DNA of 64,000 bases, from NCBI GenBank assembly GCA_017871115.1, contig JAFCIZ010000001.1, forward strand, positions 5,003,501 to 5,067,500, written 5' to 3'. How positions within the stretch are numbered: the first letter of the stretch is position 1; every line of letters begins with the position of its first letter. Made by a program: the position numbers and the translations under genes. The notes below the pieces were generated by a model. The model searched no databases, was not told the origin of the DNA, and was given only the letters and a program-made list of their open reading frames with translations. The DNA comes from Cunninghamella blakesleeana (Eukaryota; Mucoromycota; Mucoromycetes; Mucorales; Cunninghamellaceae). Below, piece after piece: positions 24,620 through 36,953 of this stretch.

Positions 24620-25642
24620 TTATATTCTTCTTGCAATTAAAACAGAATTAACTACATCATGATGGGGATGAAGCTCCAACACCACTTCCAAAAGGCCAGA
24701 TAATGTAGGTGATGTATTTAATTCAGTGGGTGATAAAGAAGAATATAATAATTGACGTAGACCATGAGCACTTCGAAGCAATAGCCAACTTCCAGGGCGC
24801 ATTTTTTGAGCAATAATGGATAGAATATCAAATTTATTTTGATCATTACCAACCAAAGCACCTAGACAAATCACATCAGCTTTTTCATACCCTTGATATA
24901 AAGTAGCATCACTCTGATAATAATGTAATCTTGACTGTATTTCTTTAGGCATGGCCAATTGTTTTGTTAACATACTAGATAGCCGAATGGCTTCATGATC
25001 TATATCCACATTATCAATACGTTCAATCAAGGTAGGATGTTGTAATAGCATTTCAAGAGAAGATAAAGGCAAAGGACCACTGCCAATAAAAATCACATGT
25101 TTTAAGGAAGCACCTACACCAAGTAACGCATGACATTCTATTTTTGTTAAATCCACATAGTTTTGGTAATAAACAAATTTTGATAATTGTTCTTTCGTTG
25201 TATTGACCCATGATTGGTGATCATTATCACCTTTTTGCATAGTTATTGATGAAGAGGAGGGGGAGGGTAACGATGAAATAAAATAATTAGACCAATGCGA
25301 TTCTAAATGATATTCACCTTGACTACATAATTCTCTTAAAGAGTATAAAATATCAAGGATTGAATGATCATTTAATACTTGACTTAATACAGATTGATCT
25401 ATAGGTAGAATGCAGATATGAACCAATTTTGTAAAAAGAGAATTGATATGTTCACTTGGTTGAAGATTTCGTGCATTTTTTAATTGTTGATATATATTTA
25501 CAATTTCTTTAATCAATGTTTGTGCTGTTGGGACTGTAACAATGGAGGAATTTTCATTATTATTGCTACTTGATGCCTTTAAAAGGGTAGTAGTAGTATA
25601 ATCATGATCCAATCCTATTTCACCTGATGAATGATGTACCAT
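24620..25642 (-). CDS. NAS: nicotianamine synthase-like enzyme
   Basis: Single-exon gene of 340 residues matching the nicotianamine synthase fold end to end. Motifs are IVNIYQQLKNARNLQPSEHI (44-66), LVHICILP, LRELCSQGEYHLESHW (102-117), YYQNYVDLTKIE, the SAM-binding VIFIGSGPLPLSSLE (183-197), VDIDHEAI, ADVICLGALVG, MRPGSWLLLRSAHGLRQ and the C-terminal HPHHDVVNSVLIARRI. Plant, archaeal and some fungal NAS enzymes condense aminobutyrate groups from S-adenosylmethionine into nicotianamine or relatives that chelate Zn, Fe, Cu and Ni. The fungal product could be nicotianamine or a thermonicotianamine-like analogue; the sequence cannot tell. No aminotransferase or transporter lies next to it, so it does not look like part of a metallophore cluster. 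A Ser-rich insert (about 124-135) is lineage-specific. Confidence 0.92.
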   Translation of the reverse strand: MVHHSSGEIGLDHDYTTTTLLKASSSNNNENSSIVTVPTAQTLIKEIVNIYQQLKNARNLQPSEHINSLFTKLVHICILPIDQSVLSQVLNDHSILDILYSLRELCSQGEYHLESHWSNYFISSLPSPSSSSITMQKGDNDHQSWVNTTKEQLSKFVYYQNYVDLTKIECHALLGVGASLKHVIFIGSGPLPLSSLEMLLQHPTLIERIDNVDIDHEAIRLSSMLTKQLAMPKEIQSRLHYYQSDATLYQGYEKADVICLGALVGNDQNKFDILSIIAQKMRPGSWLLLRSAHGLRQLLYSSLSPTELNTSPTLSGLLEVVLELHPHHDVVNSVLIARRI

Positions 25643-26099
25643 ATTATTTTATTTCTATTTTTTAAAATTTTTTAAAAAAAAATACAATGTAAGAAAAAAT
25701 GAATTGATGTAAGAAAAGATAAGAAAAATATATTTATTGTAAACCCTTTATATTTACCTTTTATAATAATAGTTAAATATATAAAAACTTTATATTATAT
25801 CATGTGAATTGTAGATAATCTTGATTAGTAGTACAGTCTTAAGCAAAAATTTCTTTTAGTGTTACAAAAACAACACTAGATCTTTAATAAATGAATTTTC
25901 TAATAAAAATAATTATTAATAAAATAATAAAAAAGAATATAATAGTTTATGATCCATAGAGAATTTTTTTATAGATGTATATAATTTTTAATTTTATTTA
26001 TATATAAAATAAATGAATAATAAGGTATCTTTTTATATACTAAAAACTTTAATTTATTATATATATATATTATATATATTATATATATACATTATTTAC
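25643..26099. other. intergenic between NAS promoter and YANK kinase 3' end
   Basis: AT-rich, with a TATATA tract near 26055-26090. No gene seen. Confidence 0.6.
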
Positions 26100-27867
26100 T
26101 TATTGCTGTACGCTTTTCCTATCCCTTTCCCGTCTTTCTCTAAAACTTCTGGTACTTTGTTTTTTTCGCACGCCATGTAACGACATGGCATATTCTTCAC
26201 TAAGACTAGCAACTACATTACCTTGAGTTGGAAGATGTTGATGAGAATCTATTTCATTATATTGATCATGACCATCAGCTAAAGGCGAAGTAGGAGTAGT
26301 TCTACCATGTTGATATGTGCCTAAACTACGACGTTTTCTAACTATTTCGGCCATATTTTCCATATTTATATTATCATGTTGAATCGAGGTTGGTACCATC
26401 GGAGATGGAGATTGGCTATTTAGATGATTTGCTCTTGATTGTAAATTATTTGCTGATGCAGATCTCCATAGAGATGGGCTTTTTTTAATTACATTTGGTG
26501 TTATTTTTGTGTCAATAGAGAGAGGGTGCGAATAAGGTGATTGAGAGTCTTGATTATTTATTGAATGCATTGAAATATTATTATTGTTATTGTTATTGCT
26601 ATTGTTATTACTGTGATGATCCATTTCATGATGATGATAAAGTTGCTGTTGATTATTATTATTATTATTATTATTGTTATTATTGTTATTATTATCAGTA
26701 GTAGTTGTAATAGTAGATGCTGAAGTAGATGCAATGGAATGATTAGTTGTGATACGAGTTATGGGTAATAAGTCACGTTCTGCTCCTGCAAAAGCAGGCT
26801 TGACCCAATCAGGTGGGTCACCAACTGTTCGTTTAACTGGGTCCTTAAATCCTTCATATTTTTCAAAAATAGTAAAATCAAATGGTTTGAACTTTTCCTT
26901 TATTAGAGCACGATCTTTTTCATATTTGCTTGCGTCAGATGACTTCCTATGTCGACTGCTATTTCTAGCTGAAGAACCAAAATCGTCTAGAAATAATTGT
27001 TCTAAATCAAAAGTTGGATCAAAATTATTCCGGTCAGATGATGGCTGGAATGGTGGTGTTAATGATTTTGTCTCTAGGCGGTGCCAATCCACAGATCTAA
27101 AAAAAGGGTGTTGAATTAAGTTTATCCACCCTTGATCACCTTGCCCTAATCTTTTTGATGGATTCATTTCTAGAAACTAAAAGAATACATATATATATAT
27201 AATACAAGGAGTTTAAAATAAATTATTAGATTAAGTTTTTAATTTATATTATTATTATTGAGATTATCATTATTTTAAAAAAACAAAGATCATTATTTAT
27301 TACCCCTTGCATAACTGATAAACATTCTCCAGAAACTGATCGTTTACTACTATTATAATCAACATAACCACGTCTAATAGCCATTGATAATTCATCATTT
27401 GTTTCACAATCAAAAGGTTTCTAATTATACAGATAAATGAATAAAACAATTGTACATTTTATTATTAATCATTTTGCTTATATATCTCTTTCTTTTTTTT
27501 CTTTTTTTTTTCAGCTTAATTACTTTTCCATATACACATTCATAAAGTGTAACACCCAAACTCCACCAATCCACAGATTCATTGTAACCACCTCCTTTAT
27601 AAACCTCTGGAGCTACAAATTAAAAATAATAATAATTTTTAAATAATGTTAATTATAAAGTTGTATATTACATTATATTTAATATATATAAAGTAAATTA
27701 CCCATATAATAACCTGTTCCAGATGATGAAGTGATTAATCGTTTTGGATGTAAATAAGTGGCAATGTTAAAATCTGCTAAATGTACATGTCCAAATTCAT
27801 CCATTAAAATATTTTGAGGTTTGATATCTCTATAAATAATAATAATAATATTTCCTATCAGTACAAT

Positions 27868-27902
<35 letters not shown>

Positions 27903-28697
27903 ATACATATTTATAAAAAAAAATTGATAATAATTACCGATGCACTACTAGTTTGCTATGAAGAAATTTAATAGCTGATGATAGCTCAGCAAACCAAAAT
28001 CGAAGTACATCTTCAGAAAATTGACTTTTTGATGAAATATGATAATAAAGATCACCACCCAGCCTTAATAAATAAATATATATAGAAAGAGATGATTAAT
28101 ATTTTTTATATATAACTATGCATAAATGAATATATAAAGATATATTTAATATTATTATGGAATTACTTACATAAGATCAGTAATCATATACATATATGAA
28201 TCGTCTTGAAAAGCAAATCGAAGTCGACATAAGAAAGGATGGTCCAATTCTTCCAATATAGTCCTTTCTCTAATAATATTTCTTACAGCATCCATTCCAA
28301 TACAATCATCGATGTTAATGCATTTCATTGCATACAGCTGATGAGAATCACGATGTTCTACGATTCTTACCTATTTACACAAATATATAATTTTATACAT
28401 ATATAAATAAAAATTATAATACCAGTACTAATTATATGTATATACGTATATATGTGTATTATAATACTTACTTTACCAAAAGTACCCCGACCAATAACAC
28501 GCATCGTTCTAAAATGAGATGATCGAATTGACACTATTTATAAAGAAATATATGTATGTATGAATATAATGTATTATAAAAAATCTCCAATTTTCTTTTT
28601 TTCTTCTTCTAATTAATTTGATTGATAAATAGCACAACTAACCTTGGTCATCATCAGGTCTTTGGTTTGCGCCCGAAAACGCTGAAGACAATAATCC
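26100..28697 (-). CDS. YANK (STK32-like) AGC-group protein kinase; start unresolved
   Basis: Exons 28697?-28643, 28533-28472, 28370-28171, 28063-27938, 27829-27702, 27612-27524, 27420-27304 and 27176-26100 join in phase. Kinase motifs are [41 protein letters not shown] and [11 protein letters not shown], then [24 protein letters not shown] in place of ADFG is the mark of YANK/STK32 kinases, which act at the plasma membrane with little-known substrates. The C-terminal 300 residues are Asn/His/Ser-rich. The start is a problem. The first exon in frame reads (ACT)[18 protein letters not shown], and MGLLSS would be a good N-myristoylation signal, but the codon before Gly is ACT and no in-frame ATG occurs upstream. 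The first in-frame ATG is at 28504, inside the N-lobe, giving 589 residues. A cryptic upstream exon, a non-AUG start or a sequence error could explain this. Confidence 0.87.
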
Positions 28698-28955
28698 AGT
28701 AAGGAAGCGAATTTTGTATAATGTGGAAATGAATAATGGTAATAAAAAGAGAAAGAAAAAAAGTAGCCCTAAAAAAATCAATTAAAAAAATTAAAAGAAA
28801 GAGGGAACGCGGGGAGCCTAACAATTTTTCTTTTGAATTTTTAAAAAAGTTCTTTTCAACTCCGCCACTTTTCTTTCCTTCCACTCCCTTTTGTTTATAA
28901 AGTTTATAAACCTTTTTTTTTATTATTTTAGCACTAAACAAATAATACATAAACC

Positions 28956-30346
28956 ATGTTACCAGTAAAGCAATTTACCAAATTACCAACAAATCTATTT
29001 ACTTTCAAATTATATACTTTAAATGGATTTTCTCAACAAATAATGAGAAGCAGTTCATTACGATCAACTACTTTAGTACCTTTACGCTTTTATACCTCTT
29101 CTCCAATTAACTCTAACTCTACCTCCACTACTACCCCTATCCCTCCTTCTATGGGTAAGTTTCGTGAAGCACCGGATGTTATTGGTTTAAAAGAACCTCC
29201 TGTTGTAGATAAAAACTCTTGGTTACAGCGTAAAAAACAAAAACTTCGTGACTTTACTGACTATGAAAAAGCTTTTGCTGCTCATGCTGCTGAAAGAAAG
29301 CATTTGTAAGTTAGAACAAAAAAAATACATTGGTGTATTATTGTAATTATTATTACATATAAAAGAAATATAATCATAAAAATATGAAGGGGTATATTTA
29401 TATAAAAATTTATATATTATTATTATTATTATTATAATAGAGTTGAAGAAGCTACTAAGTCATACTTTTCAGATGTTCATGGTAAGTTTGATATCATAAA
29501 ACTATAAATTAACAAATAATAAATAGATAAATTAGAATTATTTATAAATATTCAATAAAAAAATGGATTTATAGAAATGAGGGAACATGGGGGGAAAATG
29601 TATTATGCACGAAATACATTAGTTCAAGCAGATAAAGCCGGGTATATGCCCGATTTTGAAGGATCTGATGTCAATAAAAAAACAATTCATACAACTGATG
29701 CATTACTTGGTAAAATTACTCTCATGTCATTCGTCTATGCTAAATATGGTGAAACTCATGTTAATTCCTTCATCGATCCTTTTTTGGCAAAATTCAAAGA
29801 TACTGATGCTGTCCAAACATTTGAAGTAATAAATATAAAAAAGATATATAGTGATGGCGATAATAATAATACAAAAATAAAATACCTCGATATAAACATT
29901 TCTCTTTATAATATCTTTATTTATCTATTAGTTAAATGTTCAAGAAAATATTTTAAAACAATTAGTATTGAAGGCTTTTGTACCAAGCATTCGTAAAAAT
30001 CTTCCTGTAGAGCGCAAGGTAATATAAATATATATATTTGTTAAGAAAAGTATATGGTTGAACTAATATCTAATGTATTAATTTTACATTTTTATCTTCC
30101 TTTACTTTTTATTAAAAAAAAAATGAATAGGACAAATATGCCTTTTTATTCAAAGATATTAAAAAGACTAGAAAAATGTTGGGTATGACAAATGAATATA
30201 TTGGCTATGTTTATTTGGTGGACGAAGATTGTAAAATTCGATGGACGGCCCATGGAAATGCAACAGAAGAAGAAGTAGCAAATATGTTAGCTATGACTGA
30301 ATATTTAAATAACAAAAGAATTAAGAATGCAGATAAATCGGTCTAA
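28956..30346 (+). CDS. ATP10: Atp10, mitochondrial F1Fo ATP synthase assembly factor
   Basis: Five exons, 28956-29305, 29441-29481, 29575-29825, 29932-30018 and 30131-30346, join in phase to give 314 residues. The N-terminus is basic, hydroxylated and free of acidic residues for about 60 positions, as in a mitochondrial presequence. Conserved Atp10 stretches follow: FREAPDVIGLKEPP, SWLQRKKQKLRDF, LLGKITLMSFVYAKYGE, FVPSIRKNLPVERKDKYAF and the C-terminal NEYIGYVYLVDEDCKIRWTA. Yeast Atp10 is an inner-membrane-associated factor that helps insert Atp6 into the Fo ring. The start sits about 260 bp from the first recognised YANK exon, in a shared divergent promoter. Its stop is about 200 bp from that of the golgin gene. 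Confidence 0.93.
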
Positions 30347-30551
30347 AATAATAATAATATTCCATTGCATATATTTTTTTAATGATTCCTCTTTGTTTAA
30401 TGTACATAGGCTTAGATCTTTTTCTTATTTTATTTTGTTTTTTTTGAAAAAAATATATATTCGTAACAATAATAGATATTAATATGATAAATAATATTTT
30501 ATATATATATATATACACAACATTTATTATGACGTTCTATGAATACAATAT

Positions 30552-33500
30552 TTAAGATTTACTAAGCTGATCAATTTTTTGAACTAATTCTACAACTTGA
30601 GTACGGTACATATCTTTGACATCTGCAATATCTGCTTTTAATTCTTCAACTTGTTCTGTTCGTTCTCCAAGCAATTCTAAGGATGCTTGATAGCGTTGAT
30701 TTAATTCATCATAGTCCTTTTGATTTCCTTGTAATTGCTTATATTCTTTTCGTCTAATAATAAAAATAATAAAGAGAGTTTTTAATATATGTAATTATAA
30801 TTTAAGCTATAATTATTTTAATATATTCAATCAATTATGATATATAATACTTTTCTTTACTACTTACAATTCTTCCATTTCATTTGACATAACAAGTATT
30901 TCATCTGATAATTCGTCTAACAATAATAATAAACATAATATTTTTTTAAAAAAAAAATAGTAATGATTACTTTTTTCTCAATATATATAGACATATATAT
31001 ATATATACGTATAGTATTGTCTATTTATTATCTTACCACGGGATTGGGATGCACTTTGAAGTTGGGTTTGATAGAAATTTATTTGATTTTCCATTTGTTT
31101 AATTGTTGCTTGAAGTCGTTCTACTGCAATATTTACCGGCAAATGAGAATATTGACTAATACCAGTATAACTACTATCGATACTTGATCTTGAACTAGCT
31201 GATGGACTATGTGACTAAGTTAATAAAAAGAATACAAAAATGATGTTACTATTAATATCGTTACTATTATTATTGTTGATATGTATATATTACATCAGGT
31301 CGATTAATAGAGGATGATTCGTCATCATTTTTTGGTGAAGTTACTCCATTGGATGGTTTAATAGGCGAAGGTGATATAACACTCTTCTTTATTTTAGCCA
31401 ACTCGTGTTGATGTTTTATTTCCCATTGTTTTCTTTCTTCTTGTAAACGCTCTTTCATTAGTTTTTGGTATTGTTTTTTAATATTTTCAGTAACTTCTGT
31501 TCCTCTAAGGTTTTGTTCAGCTAGTAATTTTTGTTTTTCTTCTAATTCTTGTTGTAAAATTTGATTTTTTTGTAATTCTGTTTCAAGTGTTGATTTTAAT
31601 GTAAATTTATCTTGCTGTTCTTTAGTAAGTTCTTGTTCTTTATTAGACAACCGCTCAGTCTAATAAAGAAGAATAAAATTGCATAAAACAAAAACAAAAT
31701 ATAATTAGAATATTTGTTTATACACATAATATTAATTATATTTTCGATTGTGCTATTACCAAAGAGATTATTTTTTCATTTGTGGACTTGAGTTCTTCTT
31801 TTATTTTATTACATTCAGCTTCAGTTTGTTGTAAACGTATGGTAATCCTACAATAAAATAATAATAATAAATATAATAACCGTATATATTGTCCATTAAT
31901 AAAATAAAAATAATAATCCATCATTCACTGTCCATATCAACTTATCTTTATATATAAATATACCTTTGTTCTGCTAAATCTCTATTTTTAATAACATTAG
32001 AATGTTGAGCCTGTAAGTCTTCTATTTGACGTAATAAGGGTGCTGCTATTTCTTCTATATTGCTGGATAATTCATCAATGTAAGCATCTTTTTCTTGTAA
32101 TTTCATTTGAATTTCCTATATCAATTTAATATATATAATGTATATATTTCATAAACATGAGAACGAAATGTGTATAAGATTATTTTTGTATATCTAGATT
32201 TATATATGGTTTTACCATTAATTCTTTTCGTAAATTATCTTCTCTTATTCCAGCATCTGATCCTAGGGTTTGTAATGCGATTTGTAATTCCCTGATTTCT
32301 GATCTTAACTTTGATTCCATCGCTTCTGACGTTTCTTTCATTTTGGTTAACTCCTTGTGCAATCTTCCATTAGCTGCAACCTATGTTATTTAGTTTATTA
32401 TTAATATTGTTATTGTTAGTTTGTAAACTCACCATTTTTACTTTTTTTTATATATCATTATTTAATACTTCTTTTTCTAATGCAGCTGCATGTATTTCTT
32501 CAGATTCTGCTTTGGCTTTATTTTTCTCAGCTTCCAAGTTCTCTAAAGTAGTTGCTAGTTCAACCTATTATAATTAAATATAAAAAAAAAGAATATATGT
32601 TTATATTATTGCACGGATAATCTTTTTTATTTTGGCTAACGATAATAGCTATAGTAATATATATGTATACCTTTATTTGTTGATATTGCTCTTTTAATTT
32701 TAGTGAATCAGATTCTAACTTATTTATATGTTTAGTTTGTTTCTCTGTCATTTCTGTAAGCATTTTAACCGTTTCTATATAATTGATTATTATAAACCAA
32801 TCATTAGATATAACTATATATATATATTACATTATATATTATATACGTTATTAAGGTCCTACCTTGGGCGCGCTTTTCAGCTTCTATAGTACGTTTTGAT
32901 TTGATATTACTTTCATTTAAATCCGAATTTAATTTATCGTGCTTTTTTTGTAGCTCTGTCATATTTTTTTCTATTTCTTGTTTTTCAGCTCGTAACCGTT
33001 TAATGGCTGTAGTTTGTTTTAACTCATTTTTGGATAATTTTTCGCCTAATATATATATATGCGTAACAAAAATAATTATATTTTTTACATTGGCCCATAT
33101 ATTTCGTATTAATAAATGCATATATACATATGTTTATTATTTTACCTTCTTGGAGTAAACCTTGTATCTGTTCTTCTTTGTTCATTAATTGTTTATTCAA
33201 ATCTTGAATTACCGTTTCATATTTTTTAATATTTCGTGACGAAGATTGAGAAGTAGATTGATTTTGTAGCTGATCTTGTAATGATTTAATTTGGGAATTA
33301 GATTCCTCCCCTTCTTGTTGTAAATTGTGAATTTGATCGTGTAATTTTGCAATGGTTTCCATTGCTTGTAATAATTGCTGTTCACGTTGTGCTAAAATCT
33401 TATCTTTATTGTCATTACCCAAATCAGAGCTAGATACTGGATCGGATGGTATTGTTGTGTCAATGTTTTTTATATCATCATTGTCAACATCAGTATTATT

Positions 33501-34913
33501 TTTGTCACTATCTCTAGTGTCGCTATTATTTTCACTAGAAGATGGAGTCGCTGCTTTCTCAGTATCAACGGTCAAAATAGTATCATCTTTTTTATTCATA
33601 GTGACACCTTCTTTATGTACAGTATTATTATCAATATTATTATTGATGGTAGTATGTTCTTGATAAACTATATTCAATTCTTCTTTTTTATCGACCACAT
33701 TCTCACTATCATTATTATTGCCATTGTTGGTATCTATAGCTGAATTTATTTTTATATTACTGGCTTCATAATCGACGTTACTTACATCATCATCATTGTT
33801 TATTTTACCATCTATTAAAGTTGGTTGTAAATTATTTTGTATCAATTTAAATGACTGATCTTCAACGGCTGGTATTATATTTGTTTCATTTTTATTGGTA
33901 GCTTCGTTGTTATTATTTTCCTCTTCCTTTTTTGATGAGTCTTTTATTGGATCCAATGTGTTATCAACACTCAATGTCTGTGAATCGGCTATGTTGTTTG
34001 TTTCCAATTTTATATTATCTTCTATAGTAACATTTTCTTCATCATTAACATTATCATTGTCATCGCCATTATCATTATCTTCATTGCTATCTGTAGTAGT
34101 ACTGACTGTATCTGCTTTTTCCAAAGTGTTCACTTGTTGATTTTGATGCTGATCTAATTTTTCATCCTTTTTCAATTCATTATCTTCTGTTAATGATAAC
34201 TGATTGGTTGTACTCTTGTCGCTATCTATTTCTTTGGTATTATCTGATGTTTTTGCATTATCATCGCTATTATTTTCTTGAGGTTCGGTATCGTTCTTTT
34301 TTGATTCATCATCCAAACTTGTGCGTGTTTTAGTAATTTCTTCCACCTTTTTTTCAGTATTATTATTACCATTGTTTTTTGATTCTATAGCAAGTGGTAA
34401 ACTGTCTGTTGAATCCTTAGATCGAAGAGATGAAGGTCTTGATGAAGAAGAAGAAGTAGATGTTCGCCCTTTTTTATCTGATAGAACTGCAGCTAATCGA
34501 GCCGATAGATCACTTTGTTGTCGTTGTGGTGTTGCTGGTAGTGATGTTTTAGTTGTTGTTGAAGTTGTTGGAGTCTTTGCATCCTCTGATTTTGTTACTT
34601 TCTTAGGAACTGTAGTTATCATACCAGTAATAGGATCCATATACATTTCTGTATCTTCATCTGCAAGTAGAATAAAATAAATAAATATAAAAAATCGAAT
34701 GCGATATATAAGTATATATATATATATATATTATATTTGTAAATGTAAAATACACATATAAAATGAATATAACTATTATCATTTACTTTTTTTATTGGTA
34801 CGATTTGTGGACTCAGGAGGTTGTTCTAATAAAGTATCAAAAGTATTTTCTACATTGGATATAGCTTGTTTCAGTAAACCGCCCCATTGATTAGTATTAC
34901 CAAAAAAACTCAT
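30552..34913 (-). CDS. SGM1/TMF1-like: TMF1/Sgm1-type Golgi coiled-coil protein
   Basis: Twelve exons (34913-34787, 34660-33146, 33045-32863, 32774-32671, 32564-32469, 32380-32216, 32115-31964, 31847-31760, 31659-31294, 31214-31037, 30916-30868, 30753-30552) join in phase to give 1,074 residues. The start MSFFGNTNQWGGLLKQAISN resembles the N-terminal amphipathic segment of TMF1. An acidic Asn/Asp/Ser/Thr-rich low-complexity region (about 60-440) follows, then nearly continuous coiled coil. The last three exons match the C-terminal Rab6-binding region of TMF1/Sgm1 (VERLQATIKQMENQINFYQ, ELSDEILVMSNEMEEL, YQASLELLGERTEQVEELK). Relatives tether vesicles at the Golgi through Rab6/Ypt6. Small exons (49-104 nt) carry most of the coiled coil. 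The family call is good, though based on motif pattern only. Confidence 0.85.
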
Positions 34914-35193
34914 GGTACGATTTTTTAAAAAGAAAAGGGTTAAATGTGAAAAATAAAATGAAATGGTTTGAATTCTCAATTTTTAATACTGAGTTTCAAA
35001 AATGATCACACCAGAGATTAATTTTATTTTATTTTATTTCTATATATTATAATTACAATAGTACATATTAATATTAAATAAGAACCGTAAAATAGTCATG
35101 ATTTATAATACAAATATATATATTAACTACAAATTATCATGTACAGAACATTCATAGCTTTTAAAAAGAGAATGAACCCATATAAAAAAAAAG

Positions 35194-36057
35194 TCAAAAG
35201 GGTTCACCTTCGGCTTTAAAAATATTATTACGTTCAATTTTAATAATACTAAGGTCCATTAAATACATCAATATCATGGATGCTTGAAGAGAGTAAACAA
35301 TAAGAGATACATCATCTTGATAGTTATAAACAGATACGACAGTAATAGACACAATTAATCGTACGAAAGGAATAAAATTAATCAATACAATTCTTAATAT
35401 ACCTGAACGTAATATTTGTTGGATAATTTTATAAGCATCGTAATTAGGATTTAAATCGTTTAGTATTCGAACAGATATTTTGACTAAAAAGAAAGAGGAC
35501 CATATATCTATTAAGGATAAAAGTCCAAGGTAGAAATAATTTCCAATAAAGATAACCTGATTTGTACTATTATAAGTTGTATACCCCGTTGCAAATAATC
35601 TCCATAGGAGTATAATCGTAAACAAAGAGTTGTACCCATAATAATATATTCTTTCAAATCGGCCATGATCAATAACTTTTATTAACCTATTTGTATATAA
35701 AGTAAGCCCAAGTTCCCTATTGAGAAAACATAACAGAAAAACGATCAAAATGAATATACAGGTATCATTCTTTTTTAATAAAATAAAATAAACTAACCTT
35801 AAAGTCCAAAAGATATATGAAAAAAAGTGCATAGCCCGTAAACCTTTTACATCATAAACTCTAATGTCTGGTGGCCCATCGGTATAAATAAGAAGTATAT
35901 CGGCTATAAATCCACTTATACAAGTAATAAATAATAAAATTTCAATGTATCCACGATGAGTGTGATATAACAATAAAGTTGAGAATACGAGTGAAAAAAC
36001 GTTTATTAAACCATTTTGTTCCAATATGACCCTTAAAGCATATGCTGGTGTTCCCAT
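35194..36057 (-). CDS. multispanning membrane protein, unknown
   Basis: Predicted 260 residues from two exons, 36057-35798 and 35716-35194. The chosen start gives MGTPAYALRVILEQNGLINV; an upstream in-frame ATG only adds a poly-Phe run from a T-tract and is less likely. The protein has about seven hydrophobic stretches, including FSLVFSTLLLYH, ILLFITCISGFIADILL, FFSYIFWTLR and VRLIVSITVVSVYNY, with short charged loops such as YTDGPPDIRVYDVKGLR. The intron (81 nt, GTTAGT to AATAG) is a multiple of three and has no stop codon, so unspliced mRNA would encode a 27-residue hydrophobic insert. Topology suggests a seven-helix protein, but I see no receptor or transporter signature. Confidence 0.72.
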   Translation of the reverse strand: MGTPAYALRVILEQNGLINVFSLVFSTLLLYHTHRGYIEILLFITCISGFIADILLIYTDGPPDIRVYDVKGLRAMHFFSYIFWTLRLVYFILLKKNDTCIFILIVFLLCFLNRELGLTLYTNRLIKVIDHGRFERIYYYGYNSLFTIILLWRLFATGYTTYNSTNQVIFIGNYFYLGLLSLIDIWSSFFLVKISVRILNDLNPNYDAYKIIQQILRSGILRIVLINFIPFVRLIVSITVVSVYNYQDDVSLIVYSLQASMILMYLMDLSIIKIERNNIFKAEGEPF

Positions 36058-36431
36058 TAAAAAAAAAAAAAAAAAAAAAAAAATCAGGAAAAAAGGTTTC
36101 AATTAAAATAAAATAAATAATAAAGCTATAGGAGAATTTATTTTTTTCTCATTGTACTCAAAGTTTGTTTTGCATGAATCTAGCCAATAGAAAACTTTAC
36201 CATAATTATATGAGATTCAACCCAAGATTATTTTTTATTTTTACTAAACCCAAGAAATTATAAGATCATACTGGTTTTGTTTTATTTTTATTTTTTAAAA
36301 GACATTCTTATTTTTATTATAATTATTAAATTATTAATATTAAAAAATTAGATTATTATTTAACAAAAAATAATATATACACTAAAGAGTAAAAAAAAAA
36401 AAAATATATATTACGATTATGATCAACTATA
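36058..36431. other. intergenic, promoter of the membrane-protein gene
   Basis: AT-rich DNA with a long A-run immediately upstream of 36057. No gene seen. Confidence 0.6.
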
Positions 36432-36953
36432 TTAGATAATAGCATTTCGTACAACAAGTACAGGACAAGGGCATTCTTTAATACACTTTTCAGAGACAGA
36501 TCCGACAAGAACACTCTTTACGGTACTTAAACCACGAGAACCAACTATTAATAAATGGGTAGGCTGAGATTGAGTATATTTTGGCAAAACGTCTTTTGCT
36601 TCACCCCAGAGGATATGCTGTTCACTTGAAATATTTAAACTTCTTAACTGATTTGCCATACTTTCCAATAGCTGACGTACCGTTTGGCCTTGAGGTTGAC
36701 TAGTATCCAATTGTTCAATGGCTTCGTTTACTCTAGTTGGCGTTGTAGTAAGCATAGGTAGTTCTTTACCAGTACTATTACGTCGATGACCAGAATGACT
36801 CCATCTTGGCATAGCGTTCACAAGAATAATATGATCCGTCTTTGGGTTAATGATATTTTTTACAGACCAATCAAACAACTTACGTGCATCTTCGGATCCA
36901 TCATAAGCAATAACAATACGTCTCTTTTCTGTGATGGAAAGTTCACCTGACAT
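36432..36953 (-). CDS. universal stress protein (UspA family), ATP-binding type
   Basis: Single-exon gene of 173 residues with the UspA fold pattern: RRIVIAYDGSEDARKLFDWS at the start, HIILVNAMPRW for the second strand, and near the end HLLIVGSRGLSTVKSVLVGS followed by VSEKCIKECPCPVLVV. The G-X2-G-X9-G-S motif is complete (GSRGLSTVKSVLVGS), which in this family indicates ATP binding. No transmembrane or transporter domain is fused to it. Fungal Usp proteins are mostly uncharacterised and are thought to be cytosolic nucleotide-binding stress or energy sensors. It shares a divergent promoter of about 490 bp with CHS7, containing the GGTCGGTGAAA motif. Confidence 0.92.
   Translation of the reverse strand: MSGELSITEKRRIVIAYDGSEDARKLFDWSVKNIINPKTDHIILVNAMPRWSHSGHRRNSTGKELPMLTTTPTRVNEAIEQLDTSQPQGQTVRQLLESMANQLRSLNISSEQHILWGEAKDVLPKYTQSQPTHLLIVGSRGLSTVKSVLVGSVSEKCIKECPCPVLVVRNAII

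Noticed and set aside
28654..28950. 98-residue frame on the minus strand overlapping the YANK first exon
   Set aside because: Lys/Phe/Leu-rich from A/T runs, wrong frame to join the kinase, and it occupies the promoter of ATP10. Considered as an alternative YANK start but no in-phase splice donor was found.
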